Positions 26,287-35,058 of a stretch of DNA of 64,000 nt are shown here, in pieces. The DNA lies in the NCBI GenBank assembly GCA_965220105.1, contig OZ244811.1:3162001-3226000 (forward strand), read 5' to 3'. Each line of letters starts with the position of its first letter. Within the stretch, counting starts at the first letter, position 1. Position numbers and translations under genes: made by a program. The notes under the pieces are model-generated. The model did no database searches. It saw nothing but the letters and a program-made list of their open reading frames with translations, and was not told where the DNA came from. This DNA comes from Bin87 sp965220105. GTDB taxonomy: Bacteria; Chloroflexota; Dehalococcoidia; Lucifugimonadales; UBA3495.

Positions 26287-26394
26287 AACGTTCACCTCCC
26301 GGTTGGCCGCATTATACACCGGGGCGGCCCGGCTACGGCGTCGTGATACACTACCCACGACCAATTACTCGATGTTGTTCAGGAGGCAAATCTG

Positions 26395-27246
26395 ATGGAT
26401 GAAGCGGGCAAGATAGCATTGGTTCGCCGGTTGTCAGGCGAAATTCACCGACGTTTATCCGAGGGCCCGGCGGAAGCGCTGGACGGGCCTTCGGGGTGCT
26501 CGGAATGGGACGTGGGGACGGTCGCCGCCCATCTGGCCGGCGGAGCGTTGCGCCAGCGGGAGGCGTTGCTGCGGGGACTCGCCGGAGAGGGCGGCCCACC
26601 CGAGGGCGACGGCTCCCTGTCCACCGCCGATCAGGTTCAGCAGGCCAACGCTGTGAACAACGTCGAAATGCGACGGGAGTGGGGCGACGCGCTGCTGGAT
26701 AACTTCCAGGACGGCTATCACGCCTTGGACGAGACGTTGCAGGGTTGGACTGACTGGTCCATCGGTTGCTGGCACCGGCGACGGGGCACGATATCGGCCA
26801 GCAGCTACGTGGACCTGCGGATCCAGGAGCTGGTCATCCACGACTGGGATATGCGTTCCGGGGGCGCCGGAGAGGGTGACCTGGACCCTGAGGGAGCCGT
26901 TGCCCTGCTGCCGGCCTCGGAGATGTGGTACCAGCTGTGCTTCCGGCCCACGGCGCCGTTGACCACGCCGGTCACGTATCGCATGAACATCGGGGGCGGA
27001 AGTCGCGCATCGCTGCAACACGATGTGGTGGTCACCGGCGATTCCTTCTCCATCGAACCATGTTCAGCAGACCGCCAGCCTGAATTGACCATCCACGCCG
27101 ACGCGGGCGATTACCTGCTGTGCCTCTACAACCGGGTGGACTGGAACGTGGCCAAACGGGCCGGACGAATCCGAGTTTCTCAAACCGCTGACACCATTGC
27201 TCACGTGGCGCTACGCAACCTGGGCCGGTGGTTCGGCGGATTGTAG
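26395..27246 (+). CDS. Maleylpyruvate isomerase/DinB-like family protein (copy 1)
   Basis: 283 residues in the thiol-dependent maleylpyruvate isomerase / mycothiol-S-transferase-like fold: a four-helix DinB-like N-terminal domain with SEWDVGTVAAHLAGG (metal-ligand His) and IQELVIHDWDMR (second His), followed by an SCP2-like C-terminal domain. Family members use low-molecular-weight thiols for isomerisation or detoxification; the cofactor here is unknown. CAGGAGG lies at ribosome-binding distance. The next gene, 17 nt downstream, is a paralog. Confidence 0.75.
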   Translation: MDEAGKIALVRRLSGEIHRRLSEGPAEALDGPSGCSEWDVGTVAAHLAGGALRQREALLRGLAGEGGPPEGDGSLSTADQVQQANAVNNVEMRREWGDALLDNFQDGYHALDETLQGWTDWSIGCWHRRRGTISASSYVDLRIQELVIHDWDMRSGGAGEGDLDPEGAVALLPASEMWYQLCFRPTAPLTTPVTYRMNIGGGSRASLQHDVVVTGDSFSIEPCSADRQPELTIHADAGDYLLCLYNRVDWNVAKRAGRIRVSQTADTIAHVALRNLGRWFGGL

Positions 27247-27263
27247 TCACGGAAGGCATGGTT

Positions 27264-28124
27264 ATGACAACCTACGACGAAACCGCCATTGCCACCGAGG
27301 TTCGGGTAATCGGCGCCCTGGCCAGGGGCCTGCACGAGTTTCTGTCCGGTCTGTCCGCCGATGACCTGCGCCGGCAATCGGCGTGCGACGCCTGGACGGT
27401 GCGTGACGTCGCCGGACACCTGGCCAACCGGGCGGAACGCCAAATAGCCAGCATGACCCGCGGCCGCGACGGCGATTCCGGTCCGCCGGTCGGGTTCAGC
27501 GCTCCGTCAGGAAACATGGCGATGTCTGCGGCCAATGCCGACGCCGACATCGCTTACGCCGAATCGATGGGCGATGACTTGCTACCCACCTACGAGCAGC
27601 ACTACCGGGCGCTGCACGGCCTGCTGGCCGGGTTCAGCGGCGACGATTGGCGGTGCGACTGCTGGCATCCCCGTCGCGGCACCATGACGGCCCGGGAGTA
27701 CGTGAGCCAGCGCATCCAGGAGCTGGCCGTGCACGACTGGGACATCCGCAGCGCTTTCGACGTGGACGCCGCCCTGCAAGTTGACGCCCGGCCCGTGCTG
27801 CTGGGTATGACGGCGCACTGGCTGCGCTCGGCCTACAATCCGGCCAATGATTCTCCCTCCGAACCGGTGCGCTATCGGTTCGATCTTTCCGATGCGCCGG
27901 CGCTGGACGTCGTGGTAGGCGCTGACGGCGCGGAGGTTGGCAGCAACCTGCACGCCGACGCTGCTGCGATGGACCTGCTGGTGTCGTGCGACTCCAACAC
28001 CTACCTGCTGCTGGCCTACGGCCGCCTCGATCTTGATGCAGCCATCGCAGCCGGGAGATTCCAGGTCACTCAGGGCTCGGACGCGTTGCTGCGGCGTTTT
28101 GCGGCCTGGATGGTGGGATTCTGA
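27264..28124 (+). CDS. Maleylpyruvate isomerase/DinB-like family protein (copy 2)
   Basis: 286 residues, same architecture as the preceding gene: DAWTVRDVAGHLANRAE and IQELAVHDWDIRS provide the metal-site histidines, with an SCP2-like tail. Clear tandem paralog of copy 1 (shared CWHPRRGTM/CWHRRRGTI and RIQEL blocks). The ATG at 27264 is preferred over 27258 because GGAAGG at 27251-27256 is at proper distance from it. The pair is probably one operon. Confidence 0.75.
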   Translation: MTTYDETAIATEVRVIGALARGLHEFLSGLSADDLRRQSACDAWTVRDVAGHLANRAERQIASMTRGRDGDSGPPVGFSAPSGNMAMSAANADADIAYAESMGDDLLPTYEQHYRALHGLLAGFSGDDWRCDCWHPRRGTMTAREYVSQRIQELAVHDWDIRSAFDVDAALQVDARPVLLGMTAHWLRSAYNPANDSPSEPVRYRFDLSDAPALDVVVGADGAEVGSNLHADAAAMDLLVSCDSNTYLLLAYGRLDLDAAIAAGRFQVTQGSDALLRRFAAWMVGF

Positions 28125-28174
28125 AACGGCTCAATTCAATGCCGCCGATGGCGAAGGGCGAACCGGTCTAACAC

Positions 28175-28879
28175 CTATCCCACCCGGCGGGCGACGAGGA
28201 GGCCGTCCTCCCGGCTGACCCGCATGGCGAAGTTGTAGCGGTCTACTTCGAGGGCCAGCGCGACGTCGCGGGGGTGGAACTGGTGTTGGTGGTCGTCGAA
28301 GAATTTTTGCGTAGCGCCGCCGGCCATTATCAACTTTCGCAGGGCTTCCGGGTCGGGGTTCCGGCCTTCCAGACGGTTGCGCAGGTACAGGGCGCAGTGC
28401 TCGTCTTCGTCGGAACGGTCAACACCCTGGTCGCCCATGGCCAATATGGTCACCCTTTCCGGTTGCGGGTCTTCGGACAGCAGGGCTCGAACGGTGGCGC
28501 CGGCTACCACGAAGGACGTGACGTAAATCGGATCGCAGCCGGCGGCGCCGGCTGCGGCGGTTCCAACAGTGCCGGCGCGGGTGGACTGGACGACGCTCTT
28601 ACCGGCGAAATCCACGGATGATGCCTCGTAGGGTGAGTTGCCATAGTCGAAGCCGTCGGGCCGGCTGCCGCCCACTTCGCCCATGAGAACATCGGCGATG
28701 GCGGGATTGCTCGCTCGGATCGCCAACGCTTCCTCCACCTCCGCTACCAGGGTGATGCGTTCTGCTCCCCGGTCAAAGGCGATGGCCGCCGTGGTGAAAG
28801 CGCGGAATACGTCAATGACCAGGGCCGCGCCCCGGGCTTCCCGGGCGTCCCGGGAGAGGCTTCCGATGTGGATTTGCAT
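28175..28879 (-). CDS. 2-phosphosulfolactate phosphatase family protein (ComB-like)
   Basis: 234 residues with the ComB-family start VIDVFRAFTTAAIAFDRGAE, the GEVGGSRPDGFDYGNSP block and STRAGTVG. ComB hydrolyses 2-phosphosulfolactate in coenzyme M synthesis. In bacteria without that pathway the role is unclear, and no other coenzyme-M genes are present here. Convergent with the DinB-like pair. Confidence 0.82.
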   Translation of the reverse strand: MQIHIGSLSRDAREARGAALVIDVFRAFTTAAIAFDRGAERITLVAEVEEALAIRASNPAIADVLMGEVGGSRPDGFDYGNSPYEASSVDFAGKSVVQSTRAGTVGTAAAGAAGCDPIYVTSFVVAGATVRALLSEDPQPERVTILAMGDQGVDRSDEDEHCALYLRNRLEGRNPDPEALRKLIMAGGATQKFFDDHQHQFHPRDVALALEVDRYNFAMRVSREDGLLVARRVG

Positions 28880-28911
28880 TTGTATCAGCTCGCAAAGTTA
28901 TTGGAGATTTG

Positions 28912-28953
28912 TCACCCACACCCCAGCCCTCTCCCACCGAGGGAGAGGGGGTT
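28912..28953 (+). repeat. CCCTCTCCC/GGGAGAGGG hairpin repeat (family B, copy 3)
   Basis: Nine-base arms at 28927-28935 and 28941-28949. It lies between two minus-strand genes. Confidence 0.75.
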
Positions 28954-28977
28954 TGATGGGGTTCGGCGGCGGCGGGG

Positions 28978-29925
28978 TTAGCCGGCTTTCACCAGTTTTT
29001 GCAGGGACCGAACCTCGCGGGGCGGGTCGAGGTGCTGGCCGGTGTGGGTCCAGGACACCTCGGCAACGTAGATATTGCCAGCGGAATCCAGGCACACGCC
29101 GTGGGGCGCGATGAACTGACCGGCGGCCTCGCCTTCCGGCCCATCGCCCACCCGGGCTTGCAGCCTGCCCTCGGTGTCGTAAACGCTGACCCGCGGGCCC
29201 AGACCGCTGGCCTGGGAGTTGGGTCCAATGGCCGAGCCCAACTCACCGAGATACACCAGACCCGCGTCCTGGTCGATGTACAGGCCGCAAGGGCGGGCCA
29301 TGTCCGTCCATTGGGTCAGGAAGGTACCGTTGGAATCGAACACCTGCACGCGGTGGTTTTCCCGGTCGGCCAGGTAGACACGCCCGTTGCTGTCGGTACC
29401 GATGTTGTGGGCGATATTGAACTGGCCGGGGCCGGTGCCCGATTCACCCCAGGAGAATTGCAGCCGGCCGTCGGGGCTGTACTTGTGGATGCGCGCGTTG
29501 CCGTAGCCATCCGACACGAAGAAGTCGCCGTTGCGGGGGTCGATGGCGACGTGGGTACAACGATTGAACGGGTCGCCGGACATGAACCCGGCGGGATGCC
29601 CGCTGGTGCCCAGAGTCAGCAGCACGTCACCGTCCAGGGTGCACTTGCGGACGGTGTGGTCGCCGTCGTCGGTGCAAAACATGGCGCTGTCGGGAGACAT
29701 GGTGATGCCGTGAGCCCGGGGGAAAACTCCCTCGCCCCAGGACTTGATGAAGTTACCGTTCTTGTCGAAGACCACCATCGGATGCTCGCCCCGGTTGAAG
29801 GCGTAGACGTTATCGTCATCGTCGCAGCCGACGGCAGCCACCTCCCGGAAGGCGTATCCGGCGGGCAATTGGCCCCAGCCTTCCTGAACCTCGTAAGTGA
29901 ATTGACCTTCTCCGATAGTTACCAT
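28978..29925 (-). CDS. NHL-repeat beta-propeller protein (peptidyl-amidating-lyase-like)
   Basis: 315 residues of NHL-type blades. Repeats include DDNVYAFNRGEHPMVVFD, PRNGDFFVSDGYGNARIHKY, SNGRVYLADRENHRVQVFD and SAGNIYVAEV, similar to six-bladed NHL/PAL-type propellers. No signal peptide or catalytic domain is visible, so it is likely a binding or scaffold protein or a lactonase-like enzyme. The ATG at 29925 follows AGGAGGT; an upstream extension of the frame to 30027 lacks similarity. Another NHL protein lies at 57819-58868. Confidence 0.8.
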   Translation of the reverse strand: MVTIGEGQFTYEVQEGWGQLPAGYAFREVAAVGCDDDDNVYAFNRGEHPMVVFDKNGNFIKSWGEGVFPRAHGITMSPDSAMFCTDDGDHTVRKCTLDGDVLLTLGTSGHPAGFMSGDPFNRCTHVAIDPRNGDFFVSDGYGNARIHKYSPDGRLQFSWGESGTGPGQFNIAHNIGTDSNGRVYLADRENHRVQVFDSNGTFLTQWTDMARPCGLYIDQDAGLVYLGELGSAIGPNSQASGLGPRVSVYDTEGRLQARVGDGPEGEAAGQFIAPHGVCLDSAGNIYVAEVSWTHTGQHLDPPREVRSLQKLVKAG

Positions 29926-29997
29926 GGGTGTACCTCCTGGATTGTCGATGCCGAATTGACGGTAGTGTAACGACAGGATTGTAGCCCATTCTCCCGT

Positions 29998-30032
29998 CGA
30001 AAATGCGGGGGTGAGTTCAACGCTCACCCCCG
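29998..30032 (-). terminator. Terminator after the stalked surface-protein operon
   Basis: A perfect 10-bp stem (CGGGGGTGAG at 30006-30015 with CTCACCCCCG at 30023-30032). Read on the minus strand, it is followed by CATTTT. It lies just downstream of the gene ending at 30060. Confidence 0.65.
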
Positions 30033-30059
30033 TGTTGCGGTGCGACAGTTGGCCGGAGA

Positions 30060-31043
30060 TTATTCCGCCGCGTCGTTAGCGCGATTGCGGGCGCGCCCAG
30101 GCCTCCAGCGGAACCGGGCGGCAATGCCGGGCAGGATCAACCCGGCGACCAGCAGCAGGCTGGGATCGACGCCGTTGGGCGCCGGCGCCAGGGTGCAGGA
30201 TGCTCCGCCCGATGGGTCGGTGTTTTGCTGCGGGGCGGGCGCTGGCTGCTGTTGCACAGGTTGCTGCTGGGCCGCGACCGGCGCCGATGCGGGTGCGCCT
30301 TGCGGAACATAGGGCTGGGCCTGGAACGCCGGAATGGGCTGCTGGCGCTGTTCGTTACCGTTGGCGCCGGGGGTCACCCTGACCTGGACGTCGCGGGTAA
30401 TGTGATAGAGGTTATCTTCGCCGGCGTAACGCCACTCGATGCGTCCGGCGATGCGGAAAGGACCAGTTTGGTTGGGGTAGGCAGTGATCTGAATCAGCTC
30501 CTGCTGTGCGGTGTATACGTCATAAACCGCGTTGCAGACTCCGCTGCACCGTTCGGCGAATCCCTCGCCGTCCACCTCCCAGCCGGAGGGTATTTCCAAC
30601 AGGAGCCGCACCGTCATATTGGGCTTATTGAGAGCGTTGGTAACGGACAGGCTCAACTGCGCCTCGTCGTCTACCGAGATATTGGTATGGCTGCTGTGCA
30701 GGTCGATGCAAGGTGAGCCGGGGCCGCAATTGATGAACGGAGTGGTACCCGAATATGGCTGGGCCGGCTGTTGGGGCACGGGGGTAGGCAGGGGGGTGTA
30801 AGTGGGCTGGGCCGCCTCCGTTGGCAACGGAGTGTAAGTCGGCTGGGGGGTGTAGGTCGGCAGCGGCGTGTCCGTTGCCAGCGGCTCCGGAGTTGCCGTC
30901 GGCGCCACCGTCGGAACCGGAGTCTCGGTCGCCTCCTGCGCGTATACCGTTTCCAGCGTACCCGAAACTAACGCGGCGGCCACCAGGATGGCGATGGCGG
31001 CCAATAGGGCCAGAGTGCCTCTGACTGTATTCATGAATTTCAT
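30060..31043 (-). CDS. Secreted stalked surface protein with Ig-like domain
   Basis: 327 residues. Signal peptide (GTLALLAAIAILVAAALVSG, cleavage near VYAQ), then a Thr/Pro-rich stalk with repeated PTYTPLPT units, a beta-sandwich domain of about 110 residues (CIDLHSSHTNISVDDEAQLS, IPSGWEVDGEGFAERCSG), a Gln/Pro/Ala linker, and a C-terminal hydrophobic segment (LLLVAGLILPGIAARFRW) followed by Arg residues, an anchor-like tail. The beta domain is paralogous to that of the upstream gene. ATG 31043 follows AAAGGAGGAAA, which overlaps the end of the upstream gene. No function is known. Confidence 0.7.
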   Translation of the reverse strand: MKFMNTVRGTLALLAAIAILVAAALVSGTLETVYAQEATETPVPTVAPTATPEPLATDTPLPTYTPQPTYTPLPTEAAQPTYTPLPTPVPQQPAQPYSGTTPFINCGPGSPCIDLHSSHTNISVDDEAQLSLSVTNALNKPNMTVRLLLEIPSGWEVDGEGFAERCSGVCNAVYDVYTAQQELIQITAYPNQTGPFRIAGRIEWRYAGEDNLYHITRDVQVRVTPGANGNEQRQQPIPAFQAQPYVPQGAPASAPVAAQQQPVQQQPAPAPQQNTDPSGGASCTLAPAPNGVDPSLLLVAGLILPGIAARFRWRPGRARNRANDAAE

Positions 31044-31059
31044 AAATATGTTTCCTCCT

Positions 31060-31920
31060 TTAGTTTGTTTCACCGGCGGTGCTGGCCGAAGCCTGCTGCG
31101 GGCCGGGCGGTCTGCCCCGGGCTGGCGACCGGTGCGGTCTTTGCAGCATCCTGAAACCGATGAGTATTACGGCTGCAATAACCGTGGTAAAGATTACAAA
31201 GCCGACCACTGCCAAAAAGACCATGTTTGACCCAAACCCCAGTCCCTGCACCGGAGATGGCTGCACCGGGGGTATCTGCGAGGTTGCGCCGCCGGCTATT
31301 GGCGTTGCTGTTGGGGTGGGTGTTGCAGTGGCCCTCGGGATTGGAGTGGCTGTCGGTCGCGAAGTCGCCATAGGCGCTACTTGCGGGGCGGCGTCAGACG
31401 GGGCTGTAACCAGTACCTTTGCCAACAAGTTAGCGCCCGCAGATTCTTCGGGCATTTCACCGTCGCCGGCTTCATCGCTATCTTCGGTAGTCCAAGTAAC
31501 AGTAGCATTGAAATCGAAGATGCCGGTATTGTTCGGGGTCGCGTACAACTCAATGAATTCAAAGCTCCCGGCGTCAATTTGGTAAATCCGGTTGCACACT
31601 CCGCCGCTGCATCTGTCAGTCCCGAACCCCTCACCCCCTAGTTCCCACCCAGAGGGCACCCGGGCAACCAGAGTGGTAATGATTGGGGTCTCCCAGCCAT
31701 TCAATATGGAGAGGCTGATGGTGGCGCGCTCGTTAACCCGCGTTTCGGTGTGACTGGTGTGCAGGTAAGCGCAAGGCTCCGCAAGCTCACATTCGATTTC
31801 CAGTGTCACCTCCACAGGCTCGTCAGCCGCGCCGTCATCTACGGCGAACCCCAATCTCTCGGAGTGGGTGCCGGCGTCAAGCTCAGCGACTGCCTCCGTT
31901 TGGAGGATTTTGGCATTCAC
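31060..31920 (-). CDS. C-terminal part of a BACON/Ig-like stalked surface protein (frameshift-separated)
   Basis: 286 residues from a GTG at 31920, but the frame is open up to 32043 and continues the last BACON repeat of the upstream gene (NEWTNEACLWRVDTDRDWLT). It contains an Ig-like domain paralogous to that of the downstream gene (CAYLHTSHTETRVNERATIS, VPSGWELGGEGF), a short Thr/Pro stalk and a transmembrane anchor (NMVFLAVVGFVIFTTVIAAV) with a basic tail. A one-base addition in the A5 run at 32024-32028 (minus strand) joins it to the upstream gene into a single 724-residue frame, so this is probably not an independent gene. Confidence 0.65.
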   Translation of the reverse strand: MNAKILQTEAVAELDAGTHSERLGFAVDDGAADEPVEVTLEIECELAEPCAYLHTSHTETRVNERATISLSILNGWETPIITTLVARVPSGWELGGEGFGTDRCSGGVCNRIYQIDAGSFEFIELYATPNNTGIFDFNATVTWTTEDSDEAGDGEMPEESAGANLLAKVLVTAPSDAAPQVAPMATSRPTATPIPRATATPTPTATPIAGGATSQIPPVQPSPVQGLGFGSNMVFLAVVGFVIFTTVIAAVILIGFRMLQRPHRSPARGRPPGPQQASASTAGETN

Positions 31921-31967
31921 CGTAGTTGAATCACCACCAGCCAGTATCCCGCTGGCCGGGTCGGTGG

Positions 31968-33233
31968 TCAGCCAGTCCCGGTCGGTATCGACCCGCCAGA
32001 GGCACGCCTCATTAGTCCATTCGTTTTTAAGGTGATCGGCTGCTCACTGGCGCTTTGCAGTAGTCCTTCAGGTTCAATACGGAACGACAACTCTTCCTCG
32101 TCGATTTCCAGGTGGCAGGGTAACGGATCTACGTCGATTCCAACCACCAACCCGTTGCTGGGCGAAACATTGCCGGAACCGAACCTGACGGTGGTTTCGT
32201 ACGATTCCGGCCGAAGTAGAGAAGCAGCCTGCTGATCCACGATCACCTGCACATCCGTTTGACTGGCGCCATAGATCGTGCTCTCATCCTCGATAGCCAG
32301 CCACTCTGGCACGCCGTTGGCTTGCCAATGGTAGCATGGCGTGCCACCCCTGTTTTCGAGGACGTATTTTTGGTGCGTTGGAGAGAAATCCATTGAACCG
32401 GCTTTGCCCGAAATCCTGATAACCTGTCCTTCCGCAAAATAAAGCTCGCAAGGCGACGCATCTACCTCTAACCTCGCTTCGATTGCAGCGTCCATCGCAC
32501 GGGTTTCGACCCATTGCAAGTGCACCACCGCGTCGTAGTCTCCCGGAGGCAGGTTGGCGACGCCGTCGTTGGCTGTGATCTTGATTCGTTCGGGTTGCTG
32601 CGGTGTAACGACGCCGCTGGTAGGCGAGACGCTCAACCAGGGACGACTACTCTGCGCAGTCCACTTGCAGGGCGCATCGCCGTGGTTGGAGAGGATGGCC
32701 ACGCTGAATCCTGGCGGGACTTCACCGTGCAGGGTCCGGGCCTGATAGATGCCTTGGGAGACGTGCAGGTCGCAGGGAGTCCGCGCGTACACGATCACCT
32801 CTACTTTCCACGGGTATTTGCGTTCCCGACCCTGGGATGATTTCAGGACCACTTCCGCCTTGTGGACACCCCGGGGCAAATCCCGCGCCCGGTCGTTGAT
32901 GCTCACCGTAATGAACGTGTCGTCGTCCCCCGCTATTTGGCCGCTGGTTCTGCTCAAATCGAGCCAATTCTGGTTGGTGGAAGCGCGCCAGTTGCAGGGT
33001 TGGTCGCCATACACGTTGGACAGGTAAATGTTGGCTTTGTACTTGGTTTCCAGATACAGCACGAAATCGGCGCCACCGGCTGGCCCCGAAAATTCGATAG
33101 GCTTGCGCAGGAGCATCAGGAAATGGCAACCCTCGTCCCCTTGAGCATACGAAGGCTGGCCATCCGTGAGGAACAACGCAGCCGCGACGATCCCCAACGA
33201 AGTCAGCGCCTGTAGAGCAAAACGGAAAACCAT
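31968..33233 (-). CDS. N-terminal part of BACON-repeat secreted surface protein (frameshifted)
   Basis: 421 residues. Signal peptide (FALQALTSLGIVAAALFL), then about three and a half BACON-like beta-sandwich repeats of ~110 residues, each opening with a conserved Cys (GCHFLML, PCDLHVS, PCELYFA, PCHLEID) and carrying a W(L)xxxxTSG turn such as NWLDLSRTSGQ and PWLSVSPTSGV. BACON domains often occur in surface proteins that bind carbohydrate or mucin. The last repeat stops abruptly at 31968 because of a frame change at 32024-32028. The ATG at 33233 was chosen because the signal peptide begins there; a TTG at 33254 is also open. Confidence 0.7.
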   Translation of the reverse strand: MVFRFALQALTSLGIVAAALFLTDGQPSYAQGDEGCHFLMLLRKPIEFSGPAGGADFVLYLETKYKANIYLSNVYGDQPCNWRASTNQNWLDLSRTSGQIAGDDDTFITVSINDRARDLPRGVHKAEVVLKSSQGRERKYPWKVEVIVYARTPCDLHVSQGIYQARTLHGEVPPGFSVAILSNHGDAPCKWTAQSSRPWLSVSPTSGVVTPQQPERIKITANDGVANLPPGDYDAVVHLQWVETRAMDAAIEARLEVDASPCELYFAEGQVIRISGKAGSMDFSPTHQKYVLENRGGTPCYHWQANGVPEWLAIEDESTIYGASQTDVQVIVDQQAASLLRPESYETTVRFGSGNVSPSNGLVVGIDVDPLPCHLEIDEEELSFRIEPEGLLQSASEQPITLKTNGLMRRASGGSIPTGTG

Positions 33234-33377
33234 GGCTGCTCCATCCCGTGGCAATCGTGGAATCTAAGTGGCGTGGAACTCCCGCGCCTCTCCCCACTGC
33301 GTAACTGTTAGCCAACAACGGGCCCAATGTCAACCTGGAGGAGCGCTCGCCCAGGGCCTATAGATCGTCCCCTAATG

Positions 33378-33468
33378 TCATTGCGAGCGCAGCGCGGCAA
33401 TCTCGTTGGCGTCCTTCGACAGGCTCAGGATGAGCGAGATTGCCACGTCGCTGCGCTCCTCGCAATGA
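33378..33468 (+). repeat. Palindromic intergenic repeat, family A (copy 2)
   Basis: Starts TCATTGCGAGCGCAGCG and ends GCTCCTCGCAATGA. The centre carries CTTCGACAGGCTCAGGA. Nearly the same as the copy at 61819-61909 in the same orientation. It fills the gap between divergent genes. Confidence 0.85.
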
Positions 33469-33595
33469 TATTGCATCAACGGATTCACTGGCTACAGTTG
33501 AAAGACTCTGGCGCTCGCCCACCCTATGCTATGATTGCGCCAGTTCTGGCGGCTGAAGCCGGATTTTCGGGAACGATTGCACAGAGAGGTAGGTT

Positions 33596-34294
33596 ATGGC
33601 GGACCCCAGGCGCGATTTTGTGAAGTACACGTTCTATCGGGTGCAGCCCGAGTGGAGGCGTCTGGACGCCAACGAGCGGGAGGTCGGCAAGAACGAATTC
33701 GCCGCCGTGGCCGCCGAGTACGCCGACCGGGTGGCGCTCAATACCTACAGCCTGGTGGGGACGCGCGGCGATACCGACTTCATGCTGTGGGGCGTTTCTC
33801 CCGAGCTGGAGCCAATCAACGAGCTGGCGGCGCAATTCAACCAGACCCGGCTGGGCGGCTACCTGGAAACCCCCCATTCCTATCTGGCCATGACCCGCCG
33901 GTCACCCTACATCGACGACCACCGGCACGAAGGCCAGGAAGGCGTCGGTGATGCCGCGTCCATGCGTATCGTGGGGAGACGGTATCTGTTCATGTACCCC
34001 TTCTGGAAGACCAACGACTGGTACCAGCTTTCCAAAGAAGTGCGCCAGGAGATGATGAACGAGCACTTCGTCATCGGCCACAAATATCCCCAGGTGAAAA
34101 TTTCCACGGCATACTCCTTCGGGCTGGACGATCCCGAGTTCGTACTGGGGTTTGAGACCGACGAGCCGGGAACCTTCCTGGACCTGGTTATGGAGCTGCG
34201 GGAATCCCAGGCCCGGCCCTACACGCTGAAAGACACGCCCATCTTCTCCTGCATCAACCGCCCCCTGCGCGACTGTCTGGACGACGCGGCGTAG
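33596..34294 (+). CDS. Chlorite dismutase family protein, HemQ-like
   Basis: 232 residues of the Cld/EfeB-like dimeric alpha/beta fold. The C-terminal half has RYLFMYPFWKTNDWYQLS, which holds the Tyr that is catalytic in coproheme decarboxylases, and MMNEHFVIGHKYPQVK with the expected proximal heme His region. Members without chlorite activity decarboxylate coproheme to heme b (HemQ/ChdC). That is the likelier role here, but no other heme genes lie nearby. It is followed 9 nt later by the Uma2-family gene. Confidence 0.82.
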   Translation: MADPRRDFVKYTFYRVQPEWRRLDANEREVGKNEFAAVAAEYADRVALNTYSLVGTRGDTDFMLWGVSPELEPINELAAQFNQTRLGGYLETPHSYLAMTRRSPYIDDHRHEGQEGVGDAASMRIVGRRYLFMYPFWKTNDWYQLSKEVRQEMMNEHFVIGHKYPQVKISTAYSFGLDDPEFVLGFETDEPGTFLDLVMELRESQARPYTLKDTPIFSCINRPLRDCLDDAA

Positions 34295-34303
34295 TAAGAC
34301 AGC

Positions 34304-34987
34304 ATGAGCACGCCGCCACTGGCCGCGCCCGCCACGGCCACACCCACCGACGAAGATCTTCCCGTCCCGTTCGTGCTGGACATCCGATCCATCCTGGATC
34401 TCCTGCCCGACGACGATGCGCTGGACGACTGGTTCATACGTTTCACCGCCGAGAACGAGGACCTGGGCTACGAGTTTGAGATCGACGAAGAGGGCAAACT
34501 GCTGGCTATGGCGTCTGAAAGCTTGGATGGAGCCCACATATCAATGAACATTTTGGTCGACCTCTATCGGTGGGCAGAAGACGGACCGGGAGGAATGGCG
34601 GTTACGGGCAACGCTTTGATTCGCACTCTGGGCTGGGGCCGTCGCGCCCCAGACGAAGGCTGGATTGCTCCGGCACAGCTGGAGGAACTGCCACCCGCCG
34701 GCCAGCGCCCGCATGGAGCGCCGTTTACGCCCCGGTTCATCGTGGAAATCGTTTCGCCATCGAACCGGTTGTCCGACCAGCAAGCCAAGATGGAGATGTG
34801 GATATCGTCAGGCGCGGCACTGGGTTGGCTCATTGACCCCTTGCGACGCCAGGTGCACATCTACCGCGCAGACGACGAGCCGGAATTTCTGGACGATCCG
34901 GAAACCATCAGCGGCGATCCGGTGCTACCGGGGTTTGTGTTCGACGTGCGTCGGCGGATGTTCGACCTGGATCAGCCTTCGGGATAG
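34304..34987 (+). CDS. Uma2 family (DUF820) PD-(D/E)xK nuclease-fold protein
   Basis: 227 residues. The C-terminal half shows the Uma2 core: PRFIVEIVSPSNR with Glu, then MEMWISSGAALGWLIDP and a QVHIYR strand, matching the PD-(D/E)xK-like fold of DUF820. These proteins are widespread in Cyanobacteria and Chloroflexota and are often multicopy; the cellular role is unknown. It is probably cotranscribed with the HemQ-like gene and followed by a clear terminator. Confidence 0.82.
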   Translation: MSTPPLAAPATATPTDEDLPVPFVLDIRSILDLLPDDDALDDWFIRFTAENEDLGYEFEIDEEGKLLAMASESLDGAHISMNILVDLYRWAEDGPGGMAVTGNALIRTLGWGRRAPDEGWIAPAQLEELPPAGQRPHGAPFTPRFIVEIVSPSNRLSDQQAKMEMWISSGAALGWLIDPLRRQVHIYRADDEPEFLDDPETISGDPVLPGFVFDVRRRMFDLDQPSG

Positions 34988-35010
34988 CCCGGCGCCGTAT
35001 GAAACGACTC

Positions 35011-35040
35011 GGCCCCGCTGCGCGGCGGGGCCCTTTAGTT
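35011..35040 (+). terminator. Terminator after the Uma2 gene
   Basis: Stem GGCCCCGC (35011-35018) with GCGGGGCC (35025-35032), six-base loop, then CTTTAGTT. It lies between converging genes and may serve both strands. Confidence 0.75.
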
Positions 35041-35058
35041 GTTGGCTTGTTGTAAACG

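Noticed and set aside
24571..26346. Long plus-strand open frame of about 590 codons
   Set aside because: It is antisense to the CocE/NonD hydrolase, which has full family motifs; the plus frame has no recognisable domain or ribosome-binding site. High GC content makes long antisense frames common.
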